Below the pieces are notes generated by a model. That model had not been told where the DNA came from and made no database searches. It was given only the letters and a program-made list of their open reading frames with translations. A stretch of DNA of 64,000 nt from Bradyrhizobium sp. B124 (lineage in GTDB: Bacteria > Pseudomonadota > Alphaproteobacteria > Rhizobiales > Xanthobacteraceae). The stretch spans positions 8,126,001 to 8,190,000 of the forward strand of contig NZ_CP152413.1 of assembly GCF_038967635.1 (NCBI RefSeq), written 5' to 3'. Of this stretch, positions 19,068-28,953 are shown one piece after another (position 1 is the stretch's first letter; the number at the start of each line of letters is the position of its first letter). The position numbers and the translations under genes are program-made.

Positions 19068-19160
19068 ATGCCGACGCGAGTAACAGTTTTCCTCACATCG
19101 GCCGGCTGGACAGCTGTTGTGGTCGCAATCCTGCTCTATCTGATCTTCAGCCCGGGCTGA
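19068..19160 (+). CDS. Possible 30-residue membrane peptide
   Basis: MPTRVTVFLTSAGWTAVVVA then ILLYLIFSPG: almost one transmembrane helix with a basic N-terminus. AGGA lies 12 bases upstream, a weak ribosome site. Support is limited to the clean hydrophobic profile. Confidence 0.25.
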   Translation: MPTRVTVFLTSAGWTAVVVAILLYLIFSPG

Positions 19161-19564
19161 GCCGGGTGATCATAAACGGGACGGTTTGTGTCGATGCCAT
19201 AGCGGTTGAGCCGGCGAGAATATTCTGCTGGAATTTCTTGCGTGTCCCGGAGAGCGAGTGCAGACCCCGACATGCTTCGCAGCGCGCTCTGAAGCTTCAG
19301 TCAACGCTGTTGGCTCGGGCATTAGCGGGGAGGCATAGACGCTGTCGGTCGCGGCGCGAATTTATCTTGGTGATGGCCGCGCGTTGCCAACATAAGTACG
19401 AAGAATAGGAGGAGGACTGCGAGCCCGCGCATATCAAAGCTTATCCCGAAGTTGTACGACAATTGTGAATTGGATCTGCAGCCGACGGACGAGCGAATTT
19501 CGCGGGGCTCAAGACGCCCTGGTGGGCATGCATGCGGTTGGGCGCCCGCGCGAAGGTGCCAGCG
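19161..19564. other. Intergenic, nothing recognised
   Basis: About 400 bases between the IS relic region and the 3' end of the carbonic anhydrase gene. No protein-like frame or RNA structure stands out. Confidence 0.35.
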
Positions 19565-20305
19565 TCAGCTCAGCAGATCGACCCTGCCGGTGTCGAGCCG
19601 ATACAGACCCCCGACTACCTTCAATCTGTTCTGTCCAACTGCCGCGTTCAGGATCGGACTCGCCGATTTGAGTTTATTGACGTTATCGATGACGTTTTGC
19701 CGGGTCGCATTGGCGAACGTATCACCGGGTTGCTGGCGAGATTCCTTTACCGCAGGCGCAAGCGCGGCGACGAGGGATGGAATACGCCCCGGCGGCGGCT
19801 TGTCGTCGTTGAGCGACTTGATCGCGGCGTCTATCGCGCCGCAATGATCGTGACCGAGTACCATGATCAACGGCGTGTTCAGAACGGCGACCGCATATTC
19901 CATACTGGCGACCGTGTCATCGTTGGCAAAATTGCCGGCGAGGCGGCAGACAAACAGATCACCAAGTCCGCTGTCGAAGGCAAGTTCGGGCGCTATGCGA
20001 GAGTCGGCGCAGCTCAGAACCGCCGCATATGGATTTTGCCCGTCGACCAAGACCTGGCGCTCGCCTTTGAAATCGCCGCCTCGCGATGCGCCCTGGACAT
20101 AGCGGTCATTACCTTCCAATAGCCGCTTCAGCGCAGCATCAGGCGAAAGCAGGTTGTCCGGCTTGGGCTGCCCTTTTGCTTCCTTCGCGTCAACAATGTT
20201 GCCAAGCCGCATGCCAACCGCCGAAACAGCGAATAGCAACAGCGAGCGGCGCGAGGGTACGATCGTGATCGGATAAGACATCTTCGGGAAACGGTCTGGA
20301 TGCAT
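19565..20305 (-). CDS. Beta-class carbonic anhydrase, exported form
   Basis: A 246-residue beta carbonic anhydrase. The zinc ligands are in AVLSCADSRIAPEL (Cys, with the Asp-Arg dyad) and MVLGHDHCGAIDAA (His and Cys). The enzyme interconverts CO2 and bicarbonate. The N-terminus, PSRRSLLLFAVSAVGMRLGN, has an Arg pair before a hydrophobic stretch, like a Tat or Sec signal, so it probably acts outside the cytoplasm. The start at 20305 or at the Met eight codons later (20281) cannot be settled; neither has a clear ribosome site. It follows the nuclease gene on the same strand, seven bases after its stop. Confidence 0.88.
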   Translation of the reverse strand: MHPDRFPKMSYPITIVPSRRSLLLFAVSAVGMRLGNIVDAKEAKGQPKPDNLLSPDAALKRLLEGNDRYVQGASRGGDFKGERQVLVDGQNPYAAVLSCADSRIAPELAFDSGLGDLFVCRLAGNFANDDTVASMEYAVAVLNTPLIMVLGHDHCGAIDAAIKSLNDDKPPPGRIPSLVAALAPAVKESRQQPGDTFANATRQNVIDNVNKLKSASPILNAAVGQNRLKVVGGLYRLDTGRVDLLS

Positions 20306-20312
20306 GTGTCAC

Positions 20313-21038
20313 TCATCGCGCGGATTTACGCCACCCCTTGGCTTCGGCCTCTGCTTCGCTGCAGAGCCAGCGATCACCCAGCTTCTTCGTCATATCGATT
20401 TGTCCGTAACCGAGTTGCCCGGGCAAATGGTAAATGCGCTCGCTCTTGTGGCCCACGGTGCCCTTTATCAGGCAGTCGGGTGAGGGCGGGTCCGATAGCA
20501 AAGCAGATCCGAGCAGGAGTTCCTGAGCTTCGGTCGGTACCGAGCTCGCGCCAATAATGATCGTCCCCTTGTCGCGGTGACCCCAGTCCCAAGGCGCGAT
20601 GAACGCCCCCGACCATATGCCTGCATAAGCGTTGCTCGCCACAACCTCATAGACAACGTAGGTATGGGTATATCGACCCGATGATAGTGCCCAGCCCGAG
20701 CTTACCATCCACGCGTTCACGTCCTCGCCTGCGATCAGGCAGCTCCCGAGTGACCCGCCGTACTCGTCTACCCCTTTGGTGTAACAATCCCACGTTCGTC
20801 CGTCGGAATGCTTGATAAGCTCATCGCGAGCAGATACGCCACAAGCCCATTTTTGGCCATGGGCGTCGAGGCAAATCTGATCGGTCTCTGGCGCGTCGAT
20901 GCCCGAGAGCCGAATTTTGGTTTGCTTGATCTCGATCGTATTGCCGTCGAGGATGCGCGCAGGACCGCTGAGTTTCGCCGCGCAAACCGGAGATGCGATG
21001 ATAGCGAGCAATGCGGACATCATCACGCGGTGTTTCAT
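20313..21038 (-). CDS. Exported staphylococcal-nuclease-like protein
   Basis: About 241 residues from the ATG at 21038. The signal peptide is MKHRVMMSALLAIIASPVCA, followed by an SNase-like barrel: GPARILDGNTIEIKQTKIRL, SGIDAPETDQ (the GIDAPE hallmark with its metal-binding Asp), ACGVSARDELIK and NAWMVSSGWALSSGRYT. A C-terminal segment after about residue 170 (PDCLIKGTVGHKSERIYHLP, WLCSEAEAEAKGWRKS) is a small Cys-containing domain often found behind SNase domains in alphaproteobacteria. It would act on nucleic acids in the periplasm or outside. It is followed closely by the carbonic anhydrase, suggesting co-transcription. Confidence 0.82.
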   Translation of the reverse strand: MKHRVMMSALLAIIASPVCAAKLSGPARILDGNTIEIKQTKIRLSGIDAPETDQICLDAHGQKWACGVSARDELIKHSDGRTWDCYTKGVDEYGGSLGSCLIAGEDVNAWMVSSGWALSSGRYTHTYVVYEVVASNAYAGIWSGAFIAPWDWGHRDKGTIIIGASSVPTEAQELLLGSALLSDPPSPDCLIKGTVGHKSERIYHLPGQLGYGQIDMTKKLGDRWLCSEAEAEAKGWRKSAR

Positions 21039-21839
21039 CCCGATAACCTTTCGCTCTTGGTCCATCCGCTCAGACACCCGTACAATCCGGCGCCGCCACA
21101 TTCGGCTGCCTGATCTCACGATGTCCGTTATTTGGCCTGTGTTGCATCATCCGGCGTTTGCTTTCTGAAAGCTTGGTCGTGGATTCCACCCTACGTCCTG
21201 ACGCAAGGTGAGGTTCAAGCGATTTCTTCCAGTTTGCGTGCTGCGGCATGCTTCCGGCCTCGACGGTCTCCCTCTCAGTGGGCGCCCAATAGATCGCGCT
21301 CGACCCGCGAGTTCGGCGAAGCTGAGCATGGGGAGAAAGCAAACCTCGGAAGAAGGGGCTCGCCGTCCTGGAGTATGCGCCGTCGTTATCATTTGCCCCG
21401 TTCCCGGGTGCCCTCTTAAGCGATCTCGTCGCTGCACTCGGTCCCGCGTGCCGCCTTCGGCCTCGCTTATGCTCACGCTCCTACGAGGACCAACAGTCGC
21501 GCAATGCGCTGCGCGCACGCCTGATCGGGACTTGGGTCCCAAGCATCTCTAGGCCAGGTTCCGTGAACAATGGTACGGCAAACTGGTCACGTCGCAGATG
21601 ATTGGCTTCCTCTCACTGCAGGCGTATGGCGAGGGTCAAACCGGCTCTCATAGCTTGGCACGCGGCCGCCTGGTCACGGGGCGATTCCCTCGCGGACCGA
21701 GCCGAGAGCAGTGCTGCCTGAGGTTTCCCGCGACGGGCTGAAAGCTGCAAGGCAGGCTCGCGGTCTATTGCGGAGACGTAACCGGACACGTCAACTTTCA
21801 GAGCGCATGTGTTTTGTCGTTGCTCCGACGCGCTCGGCG
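21039..21839. other. Intergenic, no gene recognised
   Basis: Frames of about 100-130 residues are open on both strands through 21150-21550, but they overlap and none looks like a known protein. A GCTTTCTGAAAGCT word at 21161-21174 resembles the middle of a tts box but lacks its ends. Confidence 0.35.
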
Positions 21840-22688
21840 TCAAGGAGCTGCAGCGCGACCTTGCTCTGTGCGACCATCTCCCGAGGCCTTTCGCGCTCTC
21901 TTCAATGCTTCCCATTCATTTGGCTCTATGCGATCGAACCAAGCGCCAGGAGGAAAGCCCGCGATACGCTTGGCAAAGAAGGATTGCGGCGCCCAATCTT
22001 GTCCCTCGCTCTTCTCGAAGGTGATGACCCCGTTATGGGTAAAGTAACGGGGCCCTGGGATATTGCAGTTCACCAAAAGAAAAACGCGCCACAGATCACC
22101 TTTCTCAGCCGGCTCGTCATTGGGCTTTGGCACGTAATCCACCCCAACGGGTTCAATGATATTGCAGCGTCCGTGTCGCAGAAGATTGCCGAGCTTGCCT
22201 TGCGCAGTCGTCACGAAGTTGTAGTTGGCCGGATCATGCAGAAATGGAAGATTTGCGTCCTTTTCGCCATCCGTGATTTCACTGGCGATCAACGATAGCG
22301 CCAAGGCGCGCCAGCCCAATTCAATGGGCTTTGCATACGTCGACGTAAGTCTGATCGTCCCATCGACTGCGATCTTCCAGGCAATAACGTACTGTTCGTC
22401 TGATTTATTGTTCTGGTGCCTGGTCCATGAAAGATAAACGTACTCAGTTCGGTCAATTCCTTCAGCGACTCCCCACGTTTGAGGAACGAACTTCGCCACC
22501 TTCGAGACCCTGGAGATAATGTGTTCTATCGTGTCACCGTCCTGTGCTCGCCACATTGACTTGACTCGTTCGACAAGGGCGTTGTCGTTGCCGCGAACAT
22601 TGTTGCTCGTCGCAACCAGCCCGGCCAGGCAGATCAGTGATCGACCGAGATAGAACAAAAGCACGCGTCTTCCAGCTATTTTCTTCAT
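21840..22688 (-). CDS. Conserved hypothetical exported protein
   Basis: A 282-residue protein starting MKKIAGRRVLLFYLGRSLIC, a basic stretch plus hydrophobic segment that reads as a signal peptide ending near residue 33. The mature part is balanced in composition and clearly coding, for example WRAQDGDTIEHIISRVSKVA, YVYLSWTRHQNNKSDEQYVI and WRVFLLVNCNIPGPRYFTHN. No enzyme motif is visible and I do not recognise the family. It lies on the same strand as the nuclease and carbonic anhydrase but some 800 bases upstream. Confidence 0.65.
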   Translation of the reverse strand: MKKIAGRRVLLFYLGRSLICLAGLVATSNNVRGNDNALVERVKSMWRAQDGDTIEHIISRVSKVAKFVPQTWGVAEGIDRTEYVYLSWTRHQNNKSDEQYVIAWKIAVDGTIRLTSTYAKPIELGWRALALSLIASEITDGEKDANLPFLHDPANYNFVTTAQGKLGNLLRHGRCNIIEPVGVDYVPKPNDEPAEKGDLWRVFLLVNCNIPGPRYFTHNGVITFEKSEGQDWAPQSFFAKRIAGFPPGAWFDRIEPNEWEALKRARKASGDGRTEQGRAAAP

Positions 22689-23510
22689 AACCGCCGGCCC
22701 ATCTGGTTTTCATCCACACGTCAATTCCAAAGCGGAGCAACGCGCTAAGCGCGATCGCAAGAAGTTGGCGGCGACGTGACGCGGGCGCCCGCCGGTGTCC
22801 CACGTGAGCAGGCGCTGTCCCCTCCATGCCACGCGCCGCCAACCTCGATGGCCAGCCAAAGCCTCAAGTTGCGATGCTGGACCTGCCCAGGTGGAGAAGC
22901 CTGGACAGGTGGACGGTCTGCATTCTTCGTGCCAGGTAAATAGGTGGCAGTTCGCACCATATTTGTGTCGTCCTTGTTCGCTTTCCGACTTGCGCACGTA
23001 TTGATGTTTCCATTCAGGCTATCCGCCGCGACTTCCATGATTCATCCCTGTCACGCACTGGATCTTCGGCCGCGCAGGCGAACCCGTGAGGTTCCTGGCG
23101 ACAGTTGGGGTTTGCGGCCATTGAACCGTTTGGGTCGGTGTCGTAGCGGCAACGTCGGCGTTCGATCCCCGCCATGCCTTCACTTGCGGCCAAGGCGTCC
23201 GCTGCGGCGGCTTGGCGCTCCTTCGCGGCCATGCGACGCTGCAGGAATTTCGAGGAATGGGGGCCAGTTGTGCTTGGCCCTCTACGGCCCACAACGCGCG
23301 AAGTCGCTTTTCAGCGCCGGGCATCTGGAATACACGCCAAGGAAGTCCACCCCTCGAGCAGGCGGACGAGAAGTGGCGTTCGCGCTGCGCACGCGCGAGG
23401 GCACGTTATCGGCCCGTCGTTCATCGACGGGTCGTCGCTGTTCATGATTGGAGGAGTGCGCTTCCACGCCGTGTCGATATTCGTAAAGCGGGTGGGGGCG
23501 TCGAGCCGTG
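22689..23510. other. Intergenic, no gene recognised
   Basis: About 820 bases with competing open frames on both strands. They are rich in Arg, Ala and Ser and show no family motif; some may be old relics. No RNA gene is seen. Confidence 0.3.
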
Positions 23511-23657
23511 CTAGCGTCGCTTTGAGCTGCTCAATAGTTTTGAGAGTATCTGTCTAACGGGTTGACTCATGAACGGCCTTATCATCCATCCGAACAGGCC
23601 AACCGTAAAGACGCCAACCGCAAAGACGCCGAGGGTACTCCAAACAGCCATTTTCAT
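23511..23657 (-). CDS. Small membrane protein, 48 residues
   Basis: MKMAVWSTLGVFAVGVFTVG then LFGWMIRPFMSQPVRQILSK: one long hydrophobic helix followed by a basic amphipathic tail. AGAGG sits seven bases before the ATG at 23657, supporting this start over the longer open frame. Function unknown. Confidence 0.4.
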   Translation of the reverse strand: MKMAVWSTLGVFAVGVFTVGLFGWMIRPFMSQPVRQILSKLLSSSKRR

Positions 23658-23717
23658 TGCGGGCCTCTCTGTTCCGGTTGAGGAGGTTCGATATGCTTGC
23701 TCAGGCAGTATCGCCAA

Positions 23718-24131
23718 AAAAGACCTGCGTGACGCCTACCAGAATTGGCTGGCATCGTAAGACAATATGCCCGCTGAGTATGCTGTTGGAGTTCCGCATA
23801 TGTCTTGCGATTGCCAACACCGATCCTTGATTGTTGGTGGAGAAGCCGGACGCAGGATAGCGTTCTTGATGAACCGTAGCTGACTCACATGAAGACCGTC
23901 TGCTCGGCGCAATGGCCCTCATCGCGCGGGCCGCGTTTGTCTCTTGCTCGGATCTGACGCGCGGCTTCACGTCGACGCACCATCCGATATGGTCATTGGG
24001 ATATTCATGATTGCAGACGGGGTCTAAATCGAGATCAATGGTGAAGGTGGACCATCATTCGCATAAGAGAGGCCACGGCATTAATTTGAGAGGTTGACGG
24101 AATAGTTCTCTTGCCGATAATCCAAGCCGTC
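23718..24131. other. Intergenic upstream of the cobalamin riboswitch
   Basis: About 400 bases without a recognised gene. The metE promoter should lie in its right end, but no clear -35/-10 pair can be named. Confidence 0.35.
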
Positions 24132-24310
24132 GAGGTTCTCCGGGTCCCACTTGATCCGGAGCTAAGAGGGAAGCCGGTGCCAATGCCGGCGCTGCCCCCG
24201 CAACTGTGAGCGGAGAGCCGCTGTCCAACAGAGTCACTGAAGCCTGCGCGGCTTCGGGAAGGCCGGACAGCGGCGATGACCCGCGAGCCAGGAGACCTGC
24301 CCCGGCAATA
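24132..24310 (+). promoter_or_regulatory. Cobalamin riboswitch (leader of metE)
   Basis: The conserved parts of the adenosylcobalamin aptamer appear in order: GGGAAGCCGGTGCCAATGCC, GGCGCTGCCCCCGCAACTGT, GAGCGG, GTCACTGAAGCCTGC, GGGAAGGCCGG, GATGACCCGCGAGCCAGGAG with ACCTGCC (the B12 box). The leader then runs about 110 bases to the metE ATG. Binding of cobalamin would switch off the B12-independent methionine synthase when the B12-dependent enzyme can work. Confidence 0.93.
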
Positions 24311-24419
24311 TATTCGTCCACGGGCGGGGTGCCCCGGTGGTACGCCAAGCAGCCGTCGCTCGCGCGACTTGCCTGCCTGCGTCCGCCCTGGCCTTTGCCC
24401 CCAATATGGGGTTAACGCT

Positions 24420-26765
24420 ATGTCTCTTCTCTCGCTTCCGGTTGCTACGCTCGGAACGCCGCGCATCGGTCCAAGGCGCGAGCTAAAGCTCGCGCTCGAA
24501 AGCTACTGGGCCGGAAGAATCAGCGAACAGCAGTTGCTCGAGGACGCAGCCGGCCTGCGTGCTGCGAACTGGGCTCGCCAGACATCCCTCGGTGTCACTG
24601 TCATTCCGTCGAACGATTTCTCGCTGTATGACCAGGTGCTCGACACCAGTGTCATGGTTGGAGCTATCCCGGAAATTTACGCGCCGAAAGCCGAATCCGT
24701 TTCGCTCAAGACTTACTTCGCCATGGCACGCGGTTCACAATGCGACGGGCAGGATGCGAGTTGCGGTCACGGATCGCGCGCCTATGGCGCACCCGCGCAG
24801 GAGATGACCAAGTGGTTCGACACCAACTACCACTACATGGTCCCGGAATTGAACCGTGGGCAGACTTTCAGGCTGTCCTGTCGTAAGCCTATCGAAGAGT
24901 ATGAGGAAGCCAAGGCGCTTGGCTTTCAGACCCGCCCTGTCCTGATCGGGCCGGTCACATTCCTAAAGCTCGGCAAGAGTGCGGATCCTGCCTTCCAGCC
25001 TCTGTCACTGCTGGATGACCTGATACCGGTCTATATCGAGGTTTTGCAGGAATTGGCTAAACGCGGGGCAAGCTGGGTTCAGTTCGACGAGCCCTGCCTC
25101 GTCCTCGATCTGGATGAGAGCTCGCGAAAATCCTTGCTCCATGCCTATGACCGGCTCGCAAAGGAGGGGCCGGCCATCAAGATCATGGTAGCGAGCTATT
25201 TCGGCGACCTCCGTGACAATCTGGACACCGCCTTGCGCCTGCCTATTGCCGGGCTGCACGTCGATCTGGTTCGCGCGCCACGGTTATTGGACGAGATCAT
25301 TGCTGGCAGCCGGAATGATCTCGTCATGTCGCTCGGCGTCATAGACGGCCGCAATGTGTGGCGGTCGAACTTGTCGGCGCTCCGCCAGCGGCTGGATCCC
25401 GCAATTGCGAAGCTCGGCAAGGATCGCGTCCAGATCGCCCCATCCTGCTCACTGCTTCATGTGCCGGTCGATGTCGAACTCGAGACGGAGCTCGCTTCCG
25501 ACGTTAAGAGCTGGCTTGCTTTCTCGGTTCAGAAGATGCGCGAGCTTGCGGCCTTGGCGCGGGCACTCGCAGGCGACCAGAATGTTGCGAAAGCTCTTGC
25601 GGAATCCGAGCGTGCCGCGTCCATCCGTCGCACTTCGCCGAAGATCCGTGATCCCGATGTCGCTGTCCGGCTCGGAGCGATCAACCAGACCATGCGCGGG
25701 CGCGCCAGCCCATTTGCCAGTCGTGCCGAGATCCAACGCAAGCGCTTCGGACTACCGGCTTTTCCTACCACGACGATCGGATCGTTTCCGCAGACCACTG
25801 CTGTCCGTAATGCTCGTGCCGCGCATGCGCGAGGCTTGATGAGCGACGAGCGATACGACAAGTTTCTCAAGGAAGAGACGGCGCGCGCCGTGCGTTGGCA
25901 GGAGGAAATCGGTCTCGACGTGCTCGTGCATGGCGAGTTCGAGCGCAATGACATGGTGCAGTACTTCGGCGAACAACTCGCCGGCTTCGCATTTACCAAG
26001 AACGGTTGGGTGCAATCCTATGGCTCGCGCTGTGTCCGGCCGCCGATCCTGTTTGGCGATGTCTCACGGCCGCAGCCGATTACCGTAGACTGGTGGCGCT
26101 ACGCGCAATCACTAACCAAGAAACCGATGAAGGCGATGTTGACTGGACCGGTAACGATCTTGAACTGGTCGTTTGTTCGCGACGATATTCCCCGAAGCGA
26201 GGTCTGCCGTCAAATTGCGCTCGCGATCCGAGACGAAGTCGCCGATCTCGAGAATGCTGGTGCGACCATGATCCAGATCGACGAAGCTGCCCTGCGCGAA
26301 GGATTGCCATCACGTCGATCGGAATGGCCGGCTTATCTCGAATGGGCCGGCGATTGCTTCCGCATCTGCTCATCGGGCGTCGCCGATCAAACCCAGATCC
26401 ATACCCATATGTGCTACTCGCAGTTCAACGATATCATCGATGCGATTGCGGCAATGGACGCGGATGTCATCTCGATCGAGACTTCGCGCTCGAAAATGGA
26501 ACTGCTTGACGCGTTCAGGAGCTACAAATATCCAAATCAAATCGGGCCAGGCGTGTACGACATCCATTCTCCACGCGTTCCCGAGACGGGCGAGATGAAG
26601 GAGCTCATGGCGTTGGCTCGCATGCGGCTGCAGGATTCGCAACTCTGGATCAATCCGGACTGTGGCCTGAAGACGCGCAAATGGGAGGAGGTTCGCCCGG
26701 CGCTGGTCAATATGGTCGCTGCTGCCCGCGAATTGCGCGCTGCATCCAATCCAGTAGGCCGCTGA
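24420..26765 (+). CDS. metE: Cobalamin-independent methionine synthase
   Basis: About 781 residues, the normal length of MetE, which moves the methyl group of 5-methyltetrahydropteroyl-triglutamate to homocysteine. N-terminal half: [17 protein letters not shown] and [15 protein letters not shown]-terminal half: [52 protein letters not shown] with the zinc ligands His and Cys, and [13 protein letters not shown] with the final Cys ligand. The ATG at 24420 is chosen because the sequence before it is riboswitch. Compared with typical MetE, the loop between ARG and EMTKW ([20 protein letters not shown]) is longer and has two extra Cys. Regulated by the cobalamin riboswitch. Confidence 0.95.
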   Translation: MSLLSLPVATLGTPRIGPRRELKLALESYWAGRISEQQLLEDAAGLRAANWARQTSLGVTVIPSNDFSLYDQVLDTSVMVGAIPEIYAPKAESVSLKTYFAMARGSQCDGQDASCGHGSRAYGAPAQEMTKWFDTNYHYMVPELNRGQTFRLSCRKPIEEYEEAKALGFQTRPVLIGPVTFLKLGKSADPAFQPLSLLDDLIPVYIEVLQELAKRGASWVQFDEPCLVLDLDESSRKSLLHAYDRLAKEGPAIKIMVASYFGDLRDNLDTALRLPIAGLHVDLVRAPRLLDEIIAGSRNDLVMSLGVIDGRNVWRSNLSALRQRLDPAIAKLGKDRVQIAPSCSLLHVPVDVELETELASDVKSWLAFSVQKMRELAALARALAGDQNVAKALAESERAASIRRTSPKIRDPDVAVRLGAINQTMRGRASPFASRAEIQRKRFGLPAFPTTTIGSFPQTTAVRNARAAHARGLMSDERYDKFLKEETARAVRWQEEIGLDVLVHGEFERNDMVQYFGEQLAGFAFTKNGWVQSYGSRCVRPPILFGDVSRPQPITVDWWRYAQSLTKKPMKAMLTGPVTILNWSFVRDDIPRSEVCRQIALAIRDEVADLENAGATMIQIDEAALREGLPSRRSEWPAYLEWAGDCFRICSSGVADQTQIHTHMCYSQFNDIIDAIAAMDADVISIETSRSKMELLDAFRSYKYPNQIGPGVYDIHSPRVPETGEMKELMALARMRLQDSQLWINPDCGLKTRKWEEVRPALVNMVAAARELRAASNPVGR

Positions 26766-26848
26766 TCCAGCCTGGTCTTTCGTCGAGAAAGTGGATCCGC
26801 TTGCGGGCCATTTGAGCTCTCGATAATCCCGAGGAATCTTGATGAGCA

Positions 26849-26958
26849 CAAAAAAGCCCGGCCGCCATTAGCGGCCGGGCGGAAGTCTAGTCTGGGAGGG
26901 GCGATGCTGCTACGCATCGCGCCGAACTTCCACCGGCAGAGGGAGGGACAGCCGATGG
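26849..26958 (-). ncRNA. Putative small RNA, element copy B
   Basis: A second copy of the element at 10612-10720. On the minus strand it ends in GCCCGGCCGC-loop-GCGGCCGGGC then TTTTTT (26850-26880). Between this and a second hairpin at 26930-26958 (stem CCACCGGC/GCCGATGG, loop reading CCTCCCTCT on the minus strand) lie the shared word AGACTAGACTTCCGCC and a perfect hairpin GCGATGC-TGCTAC-GCATCGC (26901-26920). It lies tail to tail with metE. Two diverged copies with the same three-hairpin plan support a functional RNA. Its 5' end is not defined. Confidence 0.6.
26850..26880 (-). terminator. Rho-independent terminator of element B
   Basis: A GC-rich stem of about ten pairs around a short loop, followed on the minus strand by six T. 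It ends element B and could not terminate metE, since no T-run follows on the plus strand. Confidence 0.75.
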
Positions 26959-27527
26959 CTCGATCACAGCGAGGACATTCGCCGAAAATCTGAGCCCAGT
27001 TAAAGCACAAGCTCAACGCAGCTCAATTATGCCGTGGTATGCGGCCGATATCGCCGAGGATTAGAAATCTACACCAAGGTTTGTCGCTGATCGGCACTTT
27101 CGCAACGCTTTGCCGGGTCAAGCAAGGCTGGGGCGGCTGCCGGGCGGGCGCGGCATGGACGGGCACTAAGCGCACGTGGTGCGCGATCCTGCGCGCAAAA
27201 TGATATGCTCAGCGAAACTATACGAAAAATGCCGACTGCAAGGATCGTATAGTCGTGATCAATGCAATGAGCGCCTTGCCATTGAGAGGCTCTGCTTCGG
27301 GCGGTTCATCGGTTCCATCCGATAGTCAAGTCCCGGTTCCAACCTCTGTTTGAGATATTTGTGCTGCAGATGGAGAGGGTGTGACGACGACGCTTGCAGA
27401 GCAAACCCGGAGCGGGATGCCGATCTACATGCTCTTCAGTCGTGCGATTGGTGCCAACCCGAAGCATAGGCCGGTTCGGTGATGCCGATTTCGGATTCCG
27501 AAACCGGTTAGGTTCGGCTTGGTCGGT
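26959..27527. other. Intergenic between element B and hemN
   Basis: No recognised gene. A plus-strand GTG frame of 33 codons at 27381-27482 has a good GGAGAGG site but nothing else in its favour. Short inverted words around 27220-27255 (ACTATACGA, TCGTATAGT) may form a hairpin. Confidence 0.3.
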
Positions 27528-28880
27528 TTAGACCGCGCGACTGTGCGTAGCCCGGGACCGAGGAAGGTGAGCGTCGAACGCCGCTGCGACGCTCCGGACC
27601 AGGAACTCTGCGCCATCGGCTACGGAAAGCCGACCATCGTCAATGACCATGACGCCATCTGCGATAAGGCTGTCGAACCGGGCATGATCGACGACGGCCA
27701 ACCTCGGATCCCTGCCGTGACGACGGGAGATCTCGGAGAGATCGACTGCCATGTCGCACATGATTCGCTCGATGATCTCGGCGCGGAAGCGATCGTCGCC
27801 CGTCAGTAAATAGCCCTTCGCGGTGGCGAGCCGATCCTCGGTGATGCGTGCGAGGTAGTCCTTTGTCGAGACAGCGTTCGCGACAAACCCCTGTTCCATG
27901 CGGCCGATGGCGCTGGCGCCCAGACCAATGAGGGCTTCAGCGCAATCGTCAGTATAGCCCTGGAAATTGCGCCTCAACCTGCCTTCCTGCCTTGCCTGGG
28001 CGAGATTGTCGTCCGGCAGGGCGAAGTGATCGATGCCGACGCGTACGTATCCAGCATCAACCAAAGCTTCCGCGATCGTTTCGGATTGGAGGTGCCGCTC
28101 GACACTGTCGGGCAGAGTGGATTCATCGATCTTGCGTTGATGCTTCTTGAGGGAAGGAATGTGCGCGTAGCCATAGGCCGAAAACCGGTCCGGATGCAGC
28201 TCGAGGCATTTGGCGACGGTGTCCAGGCACGAAGAAACCGTCTGCTGGGGCAGGCCATAGAGCAGGTCGAAACTGATCCGGCCGACGCCGGCGCGGCGCA
28301 ACCGATCGACCGAAGTCGCAGTCTCTGCGAAGCTCTGCACACGATTGATGGTCCACTGAACAACTGGATCGAAGCTCTGGACACCAAGGCTCGCCCGGTT
28401 AACCCCGCAATAGCCTAGCGCCTCGGCCATCGGCTCGCTCAACATGCGTGGATCGATCTCTACGGCGATCTCGGCATCAGGCAGGACAGCGAAGCAATAG
28501 CGCAACGAACCGACCAGATCAGCAAACGTTTCGGGCGTCATGATCGTCGGGGTGCCGCCCCCGAAGTGAATGTGAGAGATCGGCTGTCGTTGACCGACGG
28601 TTTCTGCGACAAGGTAGGCTTCAGTGCGCAGTCCCGCTACATAGATCGCGATCGGCTCGTGGCGTGTCGTGACAGATGTGTGGCAGCCACAACACAAGCA
28701 CATGTTTCGACAAAATGGCACGTGCACGTAGATTGAGGCGGATTGCCGGGCGCCCAACGACCTGAGCCACGTTTGGTAGTCGGATTCGCAAACTGACGCT
28801 GAGAAATGCGGGGCGGTCGGATAGCTGGTATAGCGCGGCAGCCGGTGCTGCCCGTAGGATTGTGCCAAGTCCGGTCGCAT
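27528..28880 (-). CDS. hemN: Oxygen-independent coproporphyrinogen III dehydrogenase
   Basis: About 450 residues, a radical-SAM enzyme that converts coproporphyrinogen III to protoporphyrinogen IX without oxygen. The [4Fe-4S] motif is YVHVPFCRNMCLCCGCH near residue 52, followed by HIHFGGGTPTIM (the GGGTP SAM-binding motif), IDPRMLSEPM, GVQSFDPVVQ and FDLLYGLPQQT. The ATG at 28880 (MRPDLAQSYG) is preferred over 28925, because a FixK-type box at 28940-28953 would place the transcript start near 28905, downstream of that codon. It supplies haem for the cbb3 oxidase in low oxygen. The C-terminal 30 residues look normal. Confidence 0.92.
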   Translation of the reverse strand: MRPDLAQSYGQHRLPRYTSYPTAPHFSASVCESDYQTWLRSLGARQSASIYVHVPFCRNMCLCCGCHTSVTTRHEPIAIYVAGLRTEAYLVAETVGQRQPISHIHFGGGTPTIMTPETFADLVGSLRYCFAVLPDAEIAVEIDPRMLSEPMAEALGYCGVNRASLGVQSFDPVVQWTINRVQSFAETATSVDRLRRAGVGRISFDLLYGLPQQTVSSCLDTVAKCLELHPDRFSAYGYAHIPSLKKHQRKIDESTLPDSVERHLQSETIAEALVDAGYVRVGIDHFALPDDNLAQARQEGRLRRNFQGYTDDCAEALIGLGASAIGRMEQGFVANAVSTKDYLARITEDRLATAKGYLLTGDDRFRAEIIERIMCDMAVDLSEISRRHGRDPRLAVVDHARFDSLIADGVMVIDDGRLSVADGAEFLVRSVAAAFDAHLPRSRATHSRAV

Positions 28881-28939
28881 TCGGATGCCTTGCCTTTCTT
28901 CCTCGCTCGACCGATTACCGGACACGCGGCATATAAGCT

Positions 28940-28953
28940 TTGCGCTGGCTCAA
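28940..28953 (-). promoter_or_regulatory. FixK box upstream of hemN
   Basis: TTGC-GCTGGC-TCAA matches the FixK2 pattern TTG(A/C)-N6-(T/G)CAA. It lies 60-73 bases before the chosen hemN start, which fits a site centred about 41 bases before transcription begins. Confidence 0.65.

Noticed and set aside
21157..21176. tts box (GCTTTCTGAAAGCT)
   Set aside because: The central palindrome fits but the GTCA start and the CCTA end are missing at the proper distance, and the next frame is not effector-like.
27381..27482. 33-codon GTG frame with GGAGAGG ribosome site
   Set aside because: The peptide has no hydrophobic or structural feature and no neighbour; the ribosome site alone is weak evidence.
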